DNA of 45,102 nucleotides, from NCBI GenBank assembly GCA_009869945.1, contig WIXG01000509.1, positions 1 to 45,102 on the forward strand, given 5' to 3'. This DNA is from Mesaphorura yosii (Eukaryota > Arthropoda > Collembola > Poduromorpha > Tullbergiidae). The notes under the pieces were generated by a model. The model saw only the letters and a program-made list of their open reading frames with translations, did not search any database and was not told where the DNA came from. The position numbers and the translations under genes were made by a program. Of the stretch, positions 12,751 through 23,805 are shown piece by piece. Position 1 is the first letter of the stretch; each line of letters opens with the position of its first letter.

Positions 12751-15700
12751 GAGCCCAATTTGAATTTATTGGAAAGAAAGCTGTAAACCTGAGCCATATA
12801 ACTACATATATATATAGCGTACACATTTATTCACGTCACATTTCGATCATATGAAATAGCACGGGAGTTGATTGAGTTAAAAGTTAAAGTTGGACAAACT
12901 TTAACGAATTGACAAACAGAGCATTGCATTTCTAGCATTGCCTTTTGTTTGAAACCGCAGAATGTCAGAGATGAGATCCGACTGCTCATGGAAAGATATG
13001 CCTGATTTGGAAGTTTTTACTTTCTGAACATGGAAAATCGATATCAGAGGTTATATCCCGGAATCAACTAATACTCAATCAGAATAATGGTGACACGTTT
13101 TCTCGTCACTGCTTCCGCTAACAAGTATTGAATGAATTTCAAGCGCGCTTGAATAATTCAGAATCATAGCTCAAACTCTACGCGGTGGCATTTTAATTAA
13201 ATACCGATGTCACAAAGAAATCAGGAGCATCAAAATTGATCATGCACTCTTAGAGTAGTGAATATAATAATGCAACAACAAATGGCCCAGCACATGCAAA
13301 CTCAATTTTATGACTAATTTGCTGTTTTCACAAAAGTGATCCTGGTGATTCAATGTTACTGAATATGGCTTCACTTGTAGGAAACCAGAAAGCAATCAAA
13401 TTGTAACGTAAGCAGCATGATACTGGGCTAAATACACAGTCTTCCAGTCTTGCTTCTTGTTACAAATTCATTCATGCAAAACTAAACCAATATTCTCTTT
13501 GTTTGTGTAGTCAATAAATTTTGATTATTTAGGATTGAAACTTGACAAATGTTGGGAAATGGCGTCGTTTGTTCCTCTTTCGACAAAGTCAAAGGGTTGT
13601 CTGGATCTAACAAAGGATTTTCCACTGAAATTCAAGTCTGTCGAAGTGAAAATGGCCGGCTAGTCAAGAGAGTGACAGACTAACAGGTAAGAAGAATCGT
13701 ATTACACAAAAGAGTCTTTATCACATTAGAGACTGAAACAATGACCTAGCAAGAAAGCCACAATGCTGCATTTAGTAGGGACAGTCATTAATTCTTGTAA
13801 TGTGAACAAAGAGAGTTTTCGGAATCAGGGAAGCCGAATCACAACAAGTGAGTTCAACTCACAGCATATGTTGGCATTAATAATCTGAGATTGAATATTG
13901 GTAGGGAGCTTCCGCCTACGCTGCTTATCCGCAGACGACCAAAATCGAGCCAATCGAAAATCTTACTGAACGTGACCTCCTTTCTCGGAGTGCAAGGTTA
14001 TACAGTAAACAAGGTCACCCATAGCCCAAATTCTGCTCCACTATGCTCACAAGCGTCGAAAGTGAAGCTGGATGCTGCGAATAGGTAGATAGCAGTTTAT
14101 TTGTACTTTCTTCTATGTCAGAATAGCTAGAAGAGTAAGCCTTCCACGCCAACACTGATTCCACCTTAATGAATCAAAATCCAAGGTCGCTCAGATGCAG
14201 CAACGTCAGCGCTTGTGAGACTTTCGCTTACCGTTATTGGCAATTGGAGAAATGTTTGTTCCGATTTTTCGAAAACAAAATTCATTCAATGCGAACAAGC
14301 GCACCTGTTCCTAATAAAGACATTTTGCGGTTCTACAAATGAAGCTTTCTCTGCGGTTGAATGAAACTCGCTTACTACCTGTTGTTGTTACATATTTCTC
14401 TCGGTTTTAATTTGAAATACTGATTTTGCATGCTGTGGTTCTAAACCGAAGGATCTTTTAGAATTTCTTTACTCACTGCACAAGACGTAATGTGAAAACA
14501 GTGCTCAATAAGACACGCAAAACACGTTGTTTATACATTAACCGCATTTGTGTTAGGAATATGATCCCCACAATTTGTATCAGCTGCTTTATAATTTATA
14601 ACGATGCATATTCCCAAAGGAGAAAGCTAATTTCCGACTTGTGTACGCTCGTTACGCCATGTTCCTAGTATCAATTTCTGCAGTGTCTACGTTTTCGCCA
14701 AGAGCAGACTGCCTCTGGTTACTGCAAATTGAAATTTCAATCTATTGAGTGAGCTCTAAAAGGCTGTTCTACGAATTCTTCGTGTCGGACAACTTTTGAG
14801 AGTGTACTCAAGCTTTTCTCTCATCTTGCTGAATAATTTCCAGGATTCGAAGGCACAACATCAACCAGAATGTAGAAGTATGACTAAGCAAATCGCATTG
14901 TTTGCCAAGTTTGCGAAGGATATTTCCACAAATTTGTCACGTTTTGGGTGTTGAATCATCTGGGCATTAACCAGGTTATGAGATTGCAGAAATAACACGA
15001 TGACACCGCTAAAACCCACTGTCGCTTTCGGAGGCCTATGTTTCGTTGCTACCTGACAGGCATACTCCCAATTTCAAAATAATGGAAGTTCCAAGCGGCA
15101 GTTTTGCCGCTGGCTTTGAATGTCTGAATGTATTGTCGGACCGACATAAAAGATGATTGGAACCTTGCATTATACATTGCTTCATGCTGAAATGAACGGT
15201 TCAGGGTCCAAACGGAAAATCACACTAATCAAGGTCCGATTAAATATTCTCTTCATCCTAGAACCTACAATGCACATTAATTGAATTTGGCTTTCGGACC
15301 GTGGATGTAGACAGTATATCAAATTTAGAATGCGGAAGTGCACTTCCTGACAACTGCATGTGGTCCCACTCGACATGCCGCGGAGCTGTTAACCGCATGG
15401 AATTCATTTCAGACATTGACAGACAACAACCGGTCCGGCTTCATGTTCATTTTCTGCGTCATTCATCTTCCCATGATGAATGACTCTCTCTACCCGAGCA
15501 TTTTTGCTTGATCGACCTGGCTTGGAGAGACTCGCTTTGCGAAGATTTGCACAAGGAACAAGCTTTACACTGAAGCTTACACTTTACTGTGTAGACACTG
15601 AACTTATTTCGCTGCAGCGAATAAGTCTGAATGAATCATGAAGATGCGTTAAGTTTACATCAGGAGGCCTAGGACGACTTTCAATGTTATGCTATATAAA

Positions 15701-16365
15701 ATTCGTGTCTTGTTTCAGCGAGACTTGGTGGCTACATTCTTGCAGACACAACCTCAGGCCAGTTCTCTGCCGCATGGAGAAAGCCGAATTCGGTTGTTGC
15801 GTTGACTTGTTCCTTAAAGCCCTGGTTCTTGTGCGGACTTTCCCCATTTCCCCATCGCATGGCATCGGAGCAGGTCGTATTAAAATCCTTTGCCGTTAAA
15901 AATCGTAGCTCAGTTCAGTCTCGTACGCCATCGTGACATGTTGTGTACGAGACTTCACTTTGAAAGAAAGAAAAACATAGCAGATTACCGTCCAAAGTGT
16001 AGGTGAAACAAAGTTTTAGCTTTAACTTCATTTTTATTTGTACTTTTGCCGAGGGTGACTTGAAATTGCCCCTTTTGAGTGCAGAGTACAGAAAAGTAAA
16101 AGAGAGAACGAAAGCTGAAGAATCATTCTACTGAGAAAGATGAGAGCCTGATTCAAGTGAGCAACCAGACTCATTGAGCTGAAAGCTTCTTGCTGTAGGT
16201 TTGTATGGGATTAATCTCTTGACCGAGCTTGAGTTTTCAATACTTTCGAATTAGCAGATTTAATCAGCTTTTCTGCAGCTGGTTCCATTAGAGTTATTAG
16301 TCAGAATCAAATTAGCCTGGCAGAAAGCCTGTTATCCGAGAGCTTGTCGCGAGTACTGGGTAGAA
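12751..16365. other. Intergenic region between the LIM gene and the GPCR
   Basis: No recognisable exon, RNA gene or mobile element on either strand. Open frames are short (65 codons or fewer inside the region) and carry no known motif. It should contain the promoter and 5' UTR of the receptor gene, but I could not fix a core promoter. Confidence 0.5.
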
Positions 16366-19300
16366 ATGTCCGTTGTACTCAACTTTCTTCACAATGGAAC
16401 GGAAGAGGATGTTGAGGGCGAAGAAGAGCTTAGCGACCCGGAGTCAGAACTGTCGCCGGGCAAGATGAGAAAGATCATTCTGCTGTCAATTGTCATGGCC
16501 CTTTCATTGCTCGGCAACTCCATCATCATAATTGTCCTGACTTGTTCCAAAGCACATCAGCAGCTAAGTCGAGTGAATATGTTTATTTTAAACCTGGCTA
16601 TCGGTGATCTGTCTACGCTCTGGACTTGTGGGTCAGAGATCTTACTGGAGGTAAGCCTCTTCTTATACTAAAACTCTATGCGTCAGCTGCTTTCACCGTG
16701 TCGATTGTACTGAGATGAAGTTTATAACAAAGGATTTCTGAATAATGCATGTAATGCACGACGCATTCAAGATCGCTCGCATCGTTCCGTGGTTCCGTGG
16801 TTAGGAAACCTCGCTTTGAATTTTAAGTTTTGTATCTCAAGTAAACCGCAATCATACTGGGCATTAATCCGTAATCCTTCAAAGCCTGTGTATCCTTGCA
16901 AAGCTTACGTTTCGTGAGCCGAGCTCTGACGTCCTGCGAAATTCTTGTTCTTGTTTGTGAGGAACGTCTTTCAAAGGAATTGGGGTTAATAATGGCATCT
17001 TTTGGGATTGAAGTTTACGGATGGATAAGAATCTATTCGTCTAAGAGAATGAAAGATTGAGAATTTATTATGCCAGCCATGATGACATGAGTTCAAAGCA
17101 TAAGACATTACTCAAGCATCGCTGTGCGTAGGCAAGCTTGAACGGGGTTGAATTTGCCCAGTTTGGGTCCAGGGCTGTTCTAGAGGGCTTGTCTCAGATT
17201 ACAGAAATTACACCCATGTTACTTTGTCCTTCAGGTGTATGGAGAATGGAAACTCGGCAATGTCGGCTGCAAACTCATCATGTACATACAGATCGTCACA
17301 TTGAGCTCTACGACATACATCTTATGCGTCATGTCATACTCAAGATTTCAAGCAATTTGTCGTCCGCTTGATTACTCGCCCAGTCCTCGCAAGATGATAT
17401 TCGCAGCCTGGGTAGCGGCTTTCGTCCTCGCACTCCCGTACCTTTTCATCTACGTACAGGTAAGAACTAATTTAGGAAATCTTGAATGTATTTTAGAGTT
17501 CCTTTCGGGGTGAAGAGTAAAAGCGCCGAACCATCCAGACTCCGAACAAATGAACAGAAGAGACTGAGAATGCATCCTAAACAAATGATCTCAAGTAACT
17601 TCTGACATCAGCCAATTTACGAAGCCTGCAGTGCCTGCGTGGGATGATAACCTTTGATCAATCATCGTGAAGACTGCTCTGCAATTAACCGATGGAAAAG
17701 CAACACCCCACAATTACCCAGTACAAATGAGCCAAACAAAAATAACAAGGAAATTGGGCAAGCACCCGACACACGTCACTTCGTCTCCGTCACTAGCCAA
17801 TTCTTGGTAGAAGTCAAGCAGTAATGCAGTTTCTTTTGAATTAACTTTACGTCGCACCAGTCTACATTACAGTAAATCCGATTGAAACGTTTGACCCGTT
17901 CCTTATTTGCATCACTTTCGAGTATAAAGTAGTAGCTTGTCACTTTACATCTATGACTTCAGCTGTAAAAATATTATATAATCCCTTAAACAGCAGGCAT
18001 CGGATGATGTGTTCTAGATTCTACTAGATGCAATTATGGACACAATTCCATGTCGCACTGGCAGGCAGTCAAGCATAACTTGGATAAACTTGCAATAGAG
18101 TCATATCGTCTTATGAATGTCGTATATCCGATGCCAAGTCGGGACCTACAGTTAAAGAGCAACTTGAAGAAGTGCGCAGGGTTATCCACTTCGCTGCTCA
18201 AACAAAAATTGAGAAAATTGCGAATTCACTCTTTTTTGTAAACACACAACCCGAAATTGATCACATGCTCAGCCTCAGATGATTGTTGGTTGCAGGTTGA
18301 GAGAGGAAACCAAATGGAATGCCTTTCAGAGGGCTACACTGCGTCCTGGCAGAAACGAGTCAACTTTATTTGGCTGACTTGCAGTGTTCTAGTCCTCCCT
18401 GCCATTTTTATAAGCTTCTGCTACTTTAGCCTGGCCAAAGTGGTCTGGCAGCAGGGCGAATCTCAACAAATGGTGTCCAGCGGTAATGTACTTAAGTTGA
18501 AAGGAAACGCATCTTCTTTGAAGTGCCGCACTAGCAGAGACGGTGTCTTTTATTCCAGATGGAACTGTTCTGCGAAAACACTGCGACATTCGTGTCATTC
18601 CACGTGCGAAGATCAAAACCTTGAAAATGTCATTGAGCATTGTCATTTCCTTCTTGGTGTGCTGGAGCGGATACTTCATCGTCTACAACATCTTGATCTT
18701 CTCGGACTACACGATTGAGATCCCGACAACTATCGTGACACTGGTTGAAACGATGGCGTTGCTCAACAGCGTCATGAATCCACTCATTTACGGATGCTTC
18801 AACCTGAAAATCAAACAAGGACTTCGAGAGGCATGTTGCTTTAATATCAACGCCCAGTCTGAGTATGTTTTACCCTGTCAGCTTATATCTTAGAATACAA
18901 CCACATCCTTCTGCTGTCACTTAACAACGTGTGACCCATTCCCTAACATGCCCCTTGTCCCTCAAATGCCACTAATTGGCTCAACAAAATTGACGTTCGG
19001 ATGAAGCATAAAGTCTCATAACGTGAATGAAATTGCAGACATTCCGTAATTAACTTTGCCTTTTGAATCTGTAATTAACTATCCGAATCTTAGTAAGCTA
19101 TTTACTTTCCCATCACATGATCTGTTTGGTGGAACTTCCAATCTAAACGAAAAAGAGCTGACCCAGGAACAGAGTATAGCGCAGGGACAGGATCGATATC
19201 CTTGAAGAGGATCAACAAGACAATGCCAGAAGGTTTCCAGAAATAAGTTAGTATCATGGCTGAACACAACTAATAGTTTGGATTTAACTTTAATGATCAA

Positions 19301-19764
19301 CCTACTTTGCTTATCACAAAAATTCATGCTTCTGAAATTCGAAACCGGCAGGATCATGTCTGTTCACATGCGCATTGTAAATTAAAAATTCTAGAAAATC
19401 GGGTTTGATCAAATTAGACCCATTCATGAACAATTCTTGCCTTTTGTTGGAATTTACCTAATCAATTTGTTAACTTTTTGATAGCAAGTCACAACTGTCT
19501 GACCGGTCTTGTTCGACTTCATCAATCATTCGAATCAAAAGTGTACGAAGGGAGGCCGACTATCAACATTGTTGTAAGAGGAACGTTTCGGATGGGAGCT
19601 CCCATTTTGAGTTCGCACAGTCCACTCGTCACATTCAGAACAAGCGATTCAGAACACTTCAAAGAACTTGCCTCACCAACACCTCAGCTCATTCACACAA
19701 CACATCTGTGATGTCTTTCTCAAACAACGGAATCCTACAAAAGTTTATCCCACGAAGAATTTAA
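16366..19764 (+). CDS. Class A neuropeptide GPCR, vasopressin/CCAP/NPS/AKH-like
   Basis: Five exons: 16366-16650, 17235-17459, 18296-18482, 18559-18862 and 19485-19764 (TAA), with GT..AG introns and consistent phases, giving 426 residues. The N-terminus carries an NGT glycosylation sequon (residues 10-12) and an acidic stretch. TM1 has GNS (N51), TM2 LAIGD (D81), C107 pairs with C179 in extracellular loop 2, TM4 has W154, TM5 P205 and TM7 NPLIY (N306-Y310), followed by a CC pair (325-326) suited to palmitoylation. The IPRAKIKTLKM stretch before TM6 is typical of vasopressin, CCAP, NPS and GnRH/AKH/corazonin receptors, which mostly couple to Gq or Gs at the plasma membrane. Two core motifs are altered: DRY reads S131-R132-F133, and CWxP reads C267-W268-S269-G270. 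The Ser/Thr-rich tail is in the last exon. Reading through the exon 4 donor would instead stop at 18891-18893. The ligand cannot be named. Confidence 0.9.
16784..16802. repeat. Short tandem repeat of GTTCCGTG
   Basis: Two full copies of GTTCCGTG and a partial third lie inside intron 1 of the receptor gene. This is probably a chance slippage product. Confidence 0.6.
18863..18893 (+). other. Alternative short C-terminus of the GPCR (read-through of exon 4)
   Basis: If the GTATGT donor at 18863 is not used, the frame continues for nine more codons after the split one and stops at TAG 18891-18893, giving a receptor of about 343 residues without the Ser/Thr-rich tail. The spliced version is preferred because its tail looks like a genuine receptor tail and the phases match, but both could occur. 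Confidence 0.35.
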
Positions 19765-19820
19765 AGAAACAAGCGTCCATGTAAATTGTAAATACTCAAA
19801 ATACTATTACCTGGAATATT

Positions 19821-19832
19821 CGATCGATCGAT
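19821..19832. repeat. CGATCGATCGAT tetranucleotide run
   Basis: A 12-bp self-complementary run lies in the presumed 3' UTR of the receptor gene. No function is assigned. Confidence 0.6.
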
Positions 19833-19955
19833 TATTTTGTTATGCCACATTTTGGGAAATTGGGACTACTTGAATACTATGTAAGTCGAATAGTTGCGGT
19901 CATCGTAAATCGAACTGAAATTTAGGATTTTACCTATTACCTGTTGTGCATGTTG

Positions 19956-19961
19956 AATAAA
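19956..19961 (+). terminator. Polyadenylation hexamer of the GPCR gene
   Basis: A canonical AATAAA stands about 190 bp after the receptor stop codon on the plus strand, a normal distance for a compact 3' UTR. Confidence 0.5.
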
Positions 19962-20183
19962 ACGATTTCCTGATGTACATCCCCAAGAAATTACCAGGAA
20001 AATGAACATAACAACAACACATTTCGAACCAAATTGAAGAAGTTGCAATTAAGCTAAACCATATGAACAAATATAACACAATGACGATGATGCCGCTACA
20101 AAGCTCAGCTTGCAGAAATACTGTTCAATAGACTACAAGGTTTCCAGTTTGAAGACTGTTGATTTCTAAATTGCCTGAACTAA

Positions 20184-20189
20184 TTTATT
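20184..20189 (-). terminator. Polyadenylation hexamer of the XPC gene
   Basis: TTTATT on the plus strand is AATAAA on the minus strand, about 190 bp past the XPC stop codon. With the hexamer at 19956 it implies that the two convergent genes end within about 200 bp of each other. Confidence 0.5.
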
Positions 20190-20378
20190 ACGTCACATTT
20201 TGACCAAAGTGAACCGTACGAAAGGAGGAAGTAAATATAAAAAGTCGCCTTGTATCAAATGTAGAAATCACAAAATCATATGAAACTGTACAAAGGTGCT
20301 AAAGGCTAGGGATTTTTGAAATAACATTTCAAGATCGATGTTAGTCATGAGATTTTCCTCTTCGTAACAACTACCAAA

Positions 20379-23300
20379 TCATTTCTTCTTTGAATTCTTT
20401 GTCATCACTCGAAGGCGCTGTGACAGCGATGGTTTGGCTTTTTGCCTTTCTGGAGGTTTTTCGTTCTTTTTGTCACTAGCCTCCTGCGCAGCAGGTTCGA
20501 TACCTTCGACGTTACCCTTTCCTTCGGCCAGCTCCTATGAAACAGATATCGTATAGAGGTTCAATTGCCGGACCAAGCATTCATCTACATGAAACGTACC
20601 TGGTTGTATGCATCCAACAAGATATCTTTAAATTCTTCACATACAATGAAGCCGTCGAAGGTCGGGTGGCAAGAGCCACTATGGTATTCAAAACCGGTTA
20701 CAGCTCGAGCGCAATCAATATCCAATTTCCTTGCAAGTCTTTGTAATCCAGGAACTGATCAACCAAAGAAGCAATCAATCAATTACCTTGTTAAACTAGT
20801 CCATCTGTTTGTATACTGTTTTCTTGTGCTTTGAAATCAAATGGTATTTTGAACGACATGCAAAGTTGTCCCGAGCAAGTTACCTACTATTCGCAATTGA
20901 GAAGGTAGGAACAAGGTCTTAAATTTGAAAACTATCAAACCTCTCAGGTGGACCGTTCCTCCTGGCAACATTTTTTCTTGGAATAATTCCACATTTCCAT
21001 AGTCGTTACGAGGAATTTTTCCGTTGACTGCAGGCATCGGAATATAGTCTTCGGTTTGCCATTCACCAAATAACTCCAGTGGAGGGTTGTCATTTCGCAA
21101 CCTTCCCAAATTCTAGAAATATCGAAATATTAGAGAAACTTGTAGATGTTGTCCTTACAAGCGGAATAATTGCATAGGCAGTGATAACGGAGCATGCAAC
21201 TACCAGAACCACTTTTTACGTTTTACTTCATGTATTCAGGTCATTTAGGCGCTTACCTTATCGTACTTAGGCCTAGACTTGACGATCTTACTTGGAACTT
21301 CATCTCTTCGAATGGCTTTTGCCTGACGCATCCACAGTTCTCTTGTGTGTAGCGTCTTAACACATGATCTAGGGTAAATCGGTTCCTTATTCACATACCC
21401 AATGGGAGTTGCAGTTTCTGGATATATTATTTCAAACTTTAGCAAATGCCGACGAAGGGCATATAGAGGATGTCCTTTCAACCTGAAGAAAGTACACAGT
21501 AATTGTCAACATGTTAAAAATCTTGATCCTCAAAGGTGTACTCTATTTGACTTATGCTTACTCTTGGACGGTCTTAGGAATAGGTAAATTAATAATTTGT
21601 TGATCAAGGCTTTCGTCCTCGTCTCTTTCTTTCGCTGTCATAGGTCCAACAAATGGTTTAAGTGATTGATTCCACCAATCAGAGTCCACTCGCCTCCTTT
21701 GAGCAGCGGTAAGCCATTGGGTGGCATAGCGCCGCGTAACATCCTTCAGGTACCCCTGATTTCCAAAGGCCAATACATAGTCCACCGACGGAGTTGCTTT
21801 AGCCTAGATTTAGTAACAGTATTAAATTACTAATGCAGTGATAGGGCGCTGAGGAAATGTAAGTTAATTTTGAAGGTATGTTCGCGTCGCGTCCTTACCT
21901 CCAAGGTACTGTCACATAAAACGGATCCTGTTGTTAAATCGACAGAGATCCAGCGTTCCTCTTCTTCGAGATAAACTTCTGCCCAAAAATCATATTGCAA
22001 TTTGACCTTAACAGCAGGAGACGTTGGGTTAGAATCTATAACGCTGCCTCTTTCCTTTTTCGCTCCCATTTTTAACTTCTTGGGTGGCTGGCATTTTTTG
22101 GTAGGTTTGGCTGGCGGTGGTTCCTTCTTCAGGACGACAGGTTTCTTTCTCTTTCGGGTAGGAACAAAATGATATTCGTCGTTCGAACCTGAACTGGCCG
22201 AGAGCTCCTCGTCTTCTGTAGTATCACTAGAAGGCATCTTCCTGGTGGATCGTTCTTCCCAACCACCCGATGGTCCTGGCGCTCTTTTTCCATTTGTAAC
22301 CGACGTTGATGACTTACTAGAGCCACTGGTAGAGGGTCTGGGATCAGACTTGGAAGCATCTTCTATTATTGGCGTTGACACTACTTTCGCTCCAGTGGAC
22401 TTGCGGTCCGGATCCTTCATTAAGTCCTTACTATCAGGCTTTAAAGTACATGGCTTAAGTGACCATACCAGGCGAGCATCAACCCCCAGTGATCTTAAAA
22501 TTACAACAAATAAGCACACAAGATAATTGTAGCTCTTGGCCTCCTTCTTTTGAAGCTGTTCAGTGAGTTTGTCCTCCATTTCGGCTGGCAGCATTAAATC
22601 ATTCTCCGGGATAGCCGCTACGATTTCAGCCTTAAATATCTTTCGGAACCATTTCAGGAACATTTCCATGTAACTGAGATCCAAGTGTTGAGGTGGATAC
22701 GAATGCTGTGACGGAAGAGTGGATAATGCAAGAGACAGCACAGACTCCGATCTTAATACGGTATTGTAGGCTAATCCAACGCCAATTAAGCAGAGTAAGC
22801 TGACTTTGTGCAAGTCTTCTTGGTATTCCCTTATTTGTCTATTCATTTCTCTTCTAATAATTGCCTCCATATCGTCCTTCCTTCTGGAGCGACCTTAATT
22901 AAATTAAAGACGCGCAACAATATTTCAATATTATTAGCACTGCCAGACTAGCATTGTAAGTAGGAATACGACATGTATTACATGTTCTCAGTGTGATCTC
23001 AATCGGCAAGTCTGTACACACCTTACGTGATCTCACATGTCAAGTTTGTATTGAACGGATCTCAATGGAGCAAATTCACAAGTATGTTATACAATGTCAT
23101 TGAATTCATTGATATCCTACCTTCCTGCCTCCAGAAATCGGGTGAAAATGGCTTACTTTTGTGTCAGTCCACGGTACCAGTCTTCAAAATTCGGCTGAGG
23201 TGCTTTCGTTTAAAATTTTTGTAGTGCAGAAAAGCATCGTAAAGTTTCACCAGAACCAGAAACTTGTTTCAAATAGAGATTTACTATTTGCGTTGCAATG

Positions 23301-23791
23301 CCCGTACTATAAAACGCGAGGAAGATAATAAAATTCACCAGAATTGACAACCATTTTCTGAATTCCGCAAAAACAGGTACAATTGGACAACTTCAGCAAC
23401 TCAATGACACGTCAGCAGTAGATTGCCATCTAACTGTCGTGGAATACTCCTTCAATTGAAATTGAACAGATAATGATCACTGATCATTGATCACGAAAGG
23501 TGTACACGTGTTGTTTACGTATCTGAGATCGAGTGAGAGCATGTAATGTTAGACTATCCATGTTGGTATTAAATGCAACGGAGCCTCATGCTCATGCTCG
23601 TTTGCTACTAGTTTTAAATTCTTAATTACTTATACGCTCATACCGGTAATCTGTAAACCATCGTGTGGCACAGTTATGGTTATTCCAGTCGCCGAGGGTT
23701 TGAAATCATCAACGTTGTCGTCCGCAGGAACCTCTTCGAAATCGGAGCTGTTATATTCCGAAGAGCTATCGTCATCTCCTTCTACGTCCAT
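20379..23791 (-). CDS. XPC: XPC/Rad4 nucleotide-excision-repair damage sensor
   Basis: Minus-strand exons in transcript order: 23805-23644 (start taken as ATG at 23791), 22893-21899, 21803-21562, 21482-21257, 21112-20941, 20754-20600 and 20534-20379 (TGA). Junctions are GT..AG with matching phases; the product is 697 residues. XPC recognises helix-distorting DNA damage and recruits TFIIH in global-genome repair. Seen in order: an acidic Ser-rich segment with SSDFEEVP (residues 15-22), like the TFIIH p62-binding region; the transglutaminase-like core, with [11 protein letters not shown] at its start, split by a long basic and Ser/Pro/Lys-rich insert and resumed at [14 protein letters not shown]; then [14 protein letters not shown] and YPETA of BHD1, [10 protein letters not shown] and [13 protein letters not shown] of BHD2, and [17 protein letters not shown] and FIVCEEFKD of BHD3. 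The C-terminus is short (51 basic residues in the last exon) and the centrin-binding helix of human XPC is not recognisable. An upstream coding exon may exist, since the first exon can also be read from an acceptor at 23806. Confidence 0.94.
23474..23493. repeat. Three TGATCA palindromes at 7-bp spacing
   Basis: TGATCA occurs at 23474, 23481 and 23488, separated by single bases, inside the 750-bp first recognised intron of XPC. The spacing is below one helical turn. It may be chance or a cluster for a dimeric regulator. Confidence 0.6.
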
Positions 23792-23805
23792 GTCCACGCC
23801 AATCT

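Noticed and set aside
18389..18679. 96-codon minus-strand open frame
   Set aside because: It lies antisense to GPCR exons 3 and 4, which have clear transmembrane motifs on the plus strand.
22245..22526. 93-codon plus-strand open frame
   Set aside because: It is the antisense shadow of the long XPC exon.
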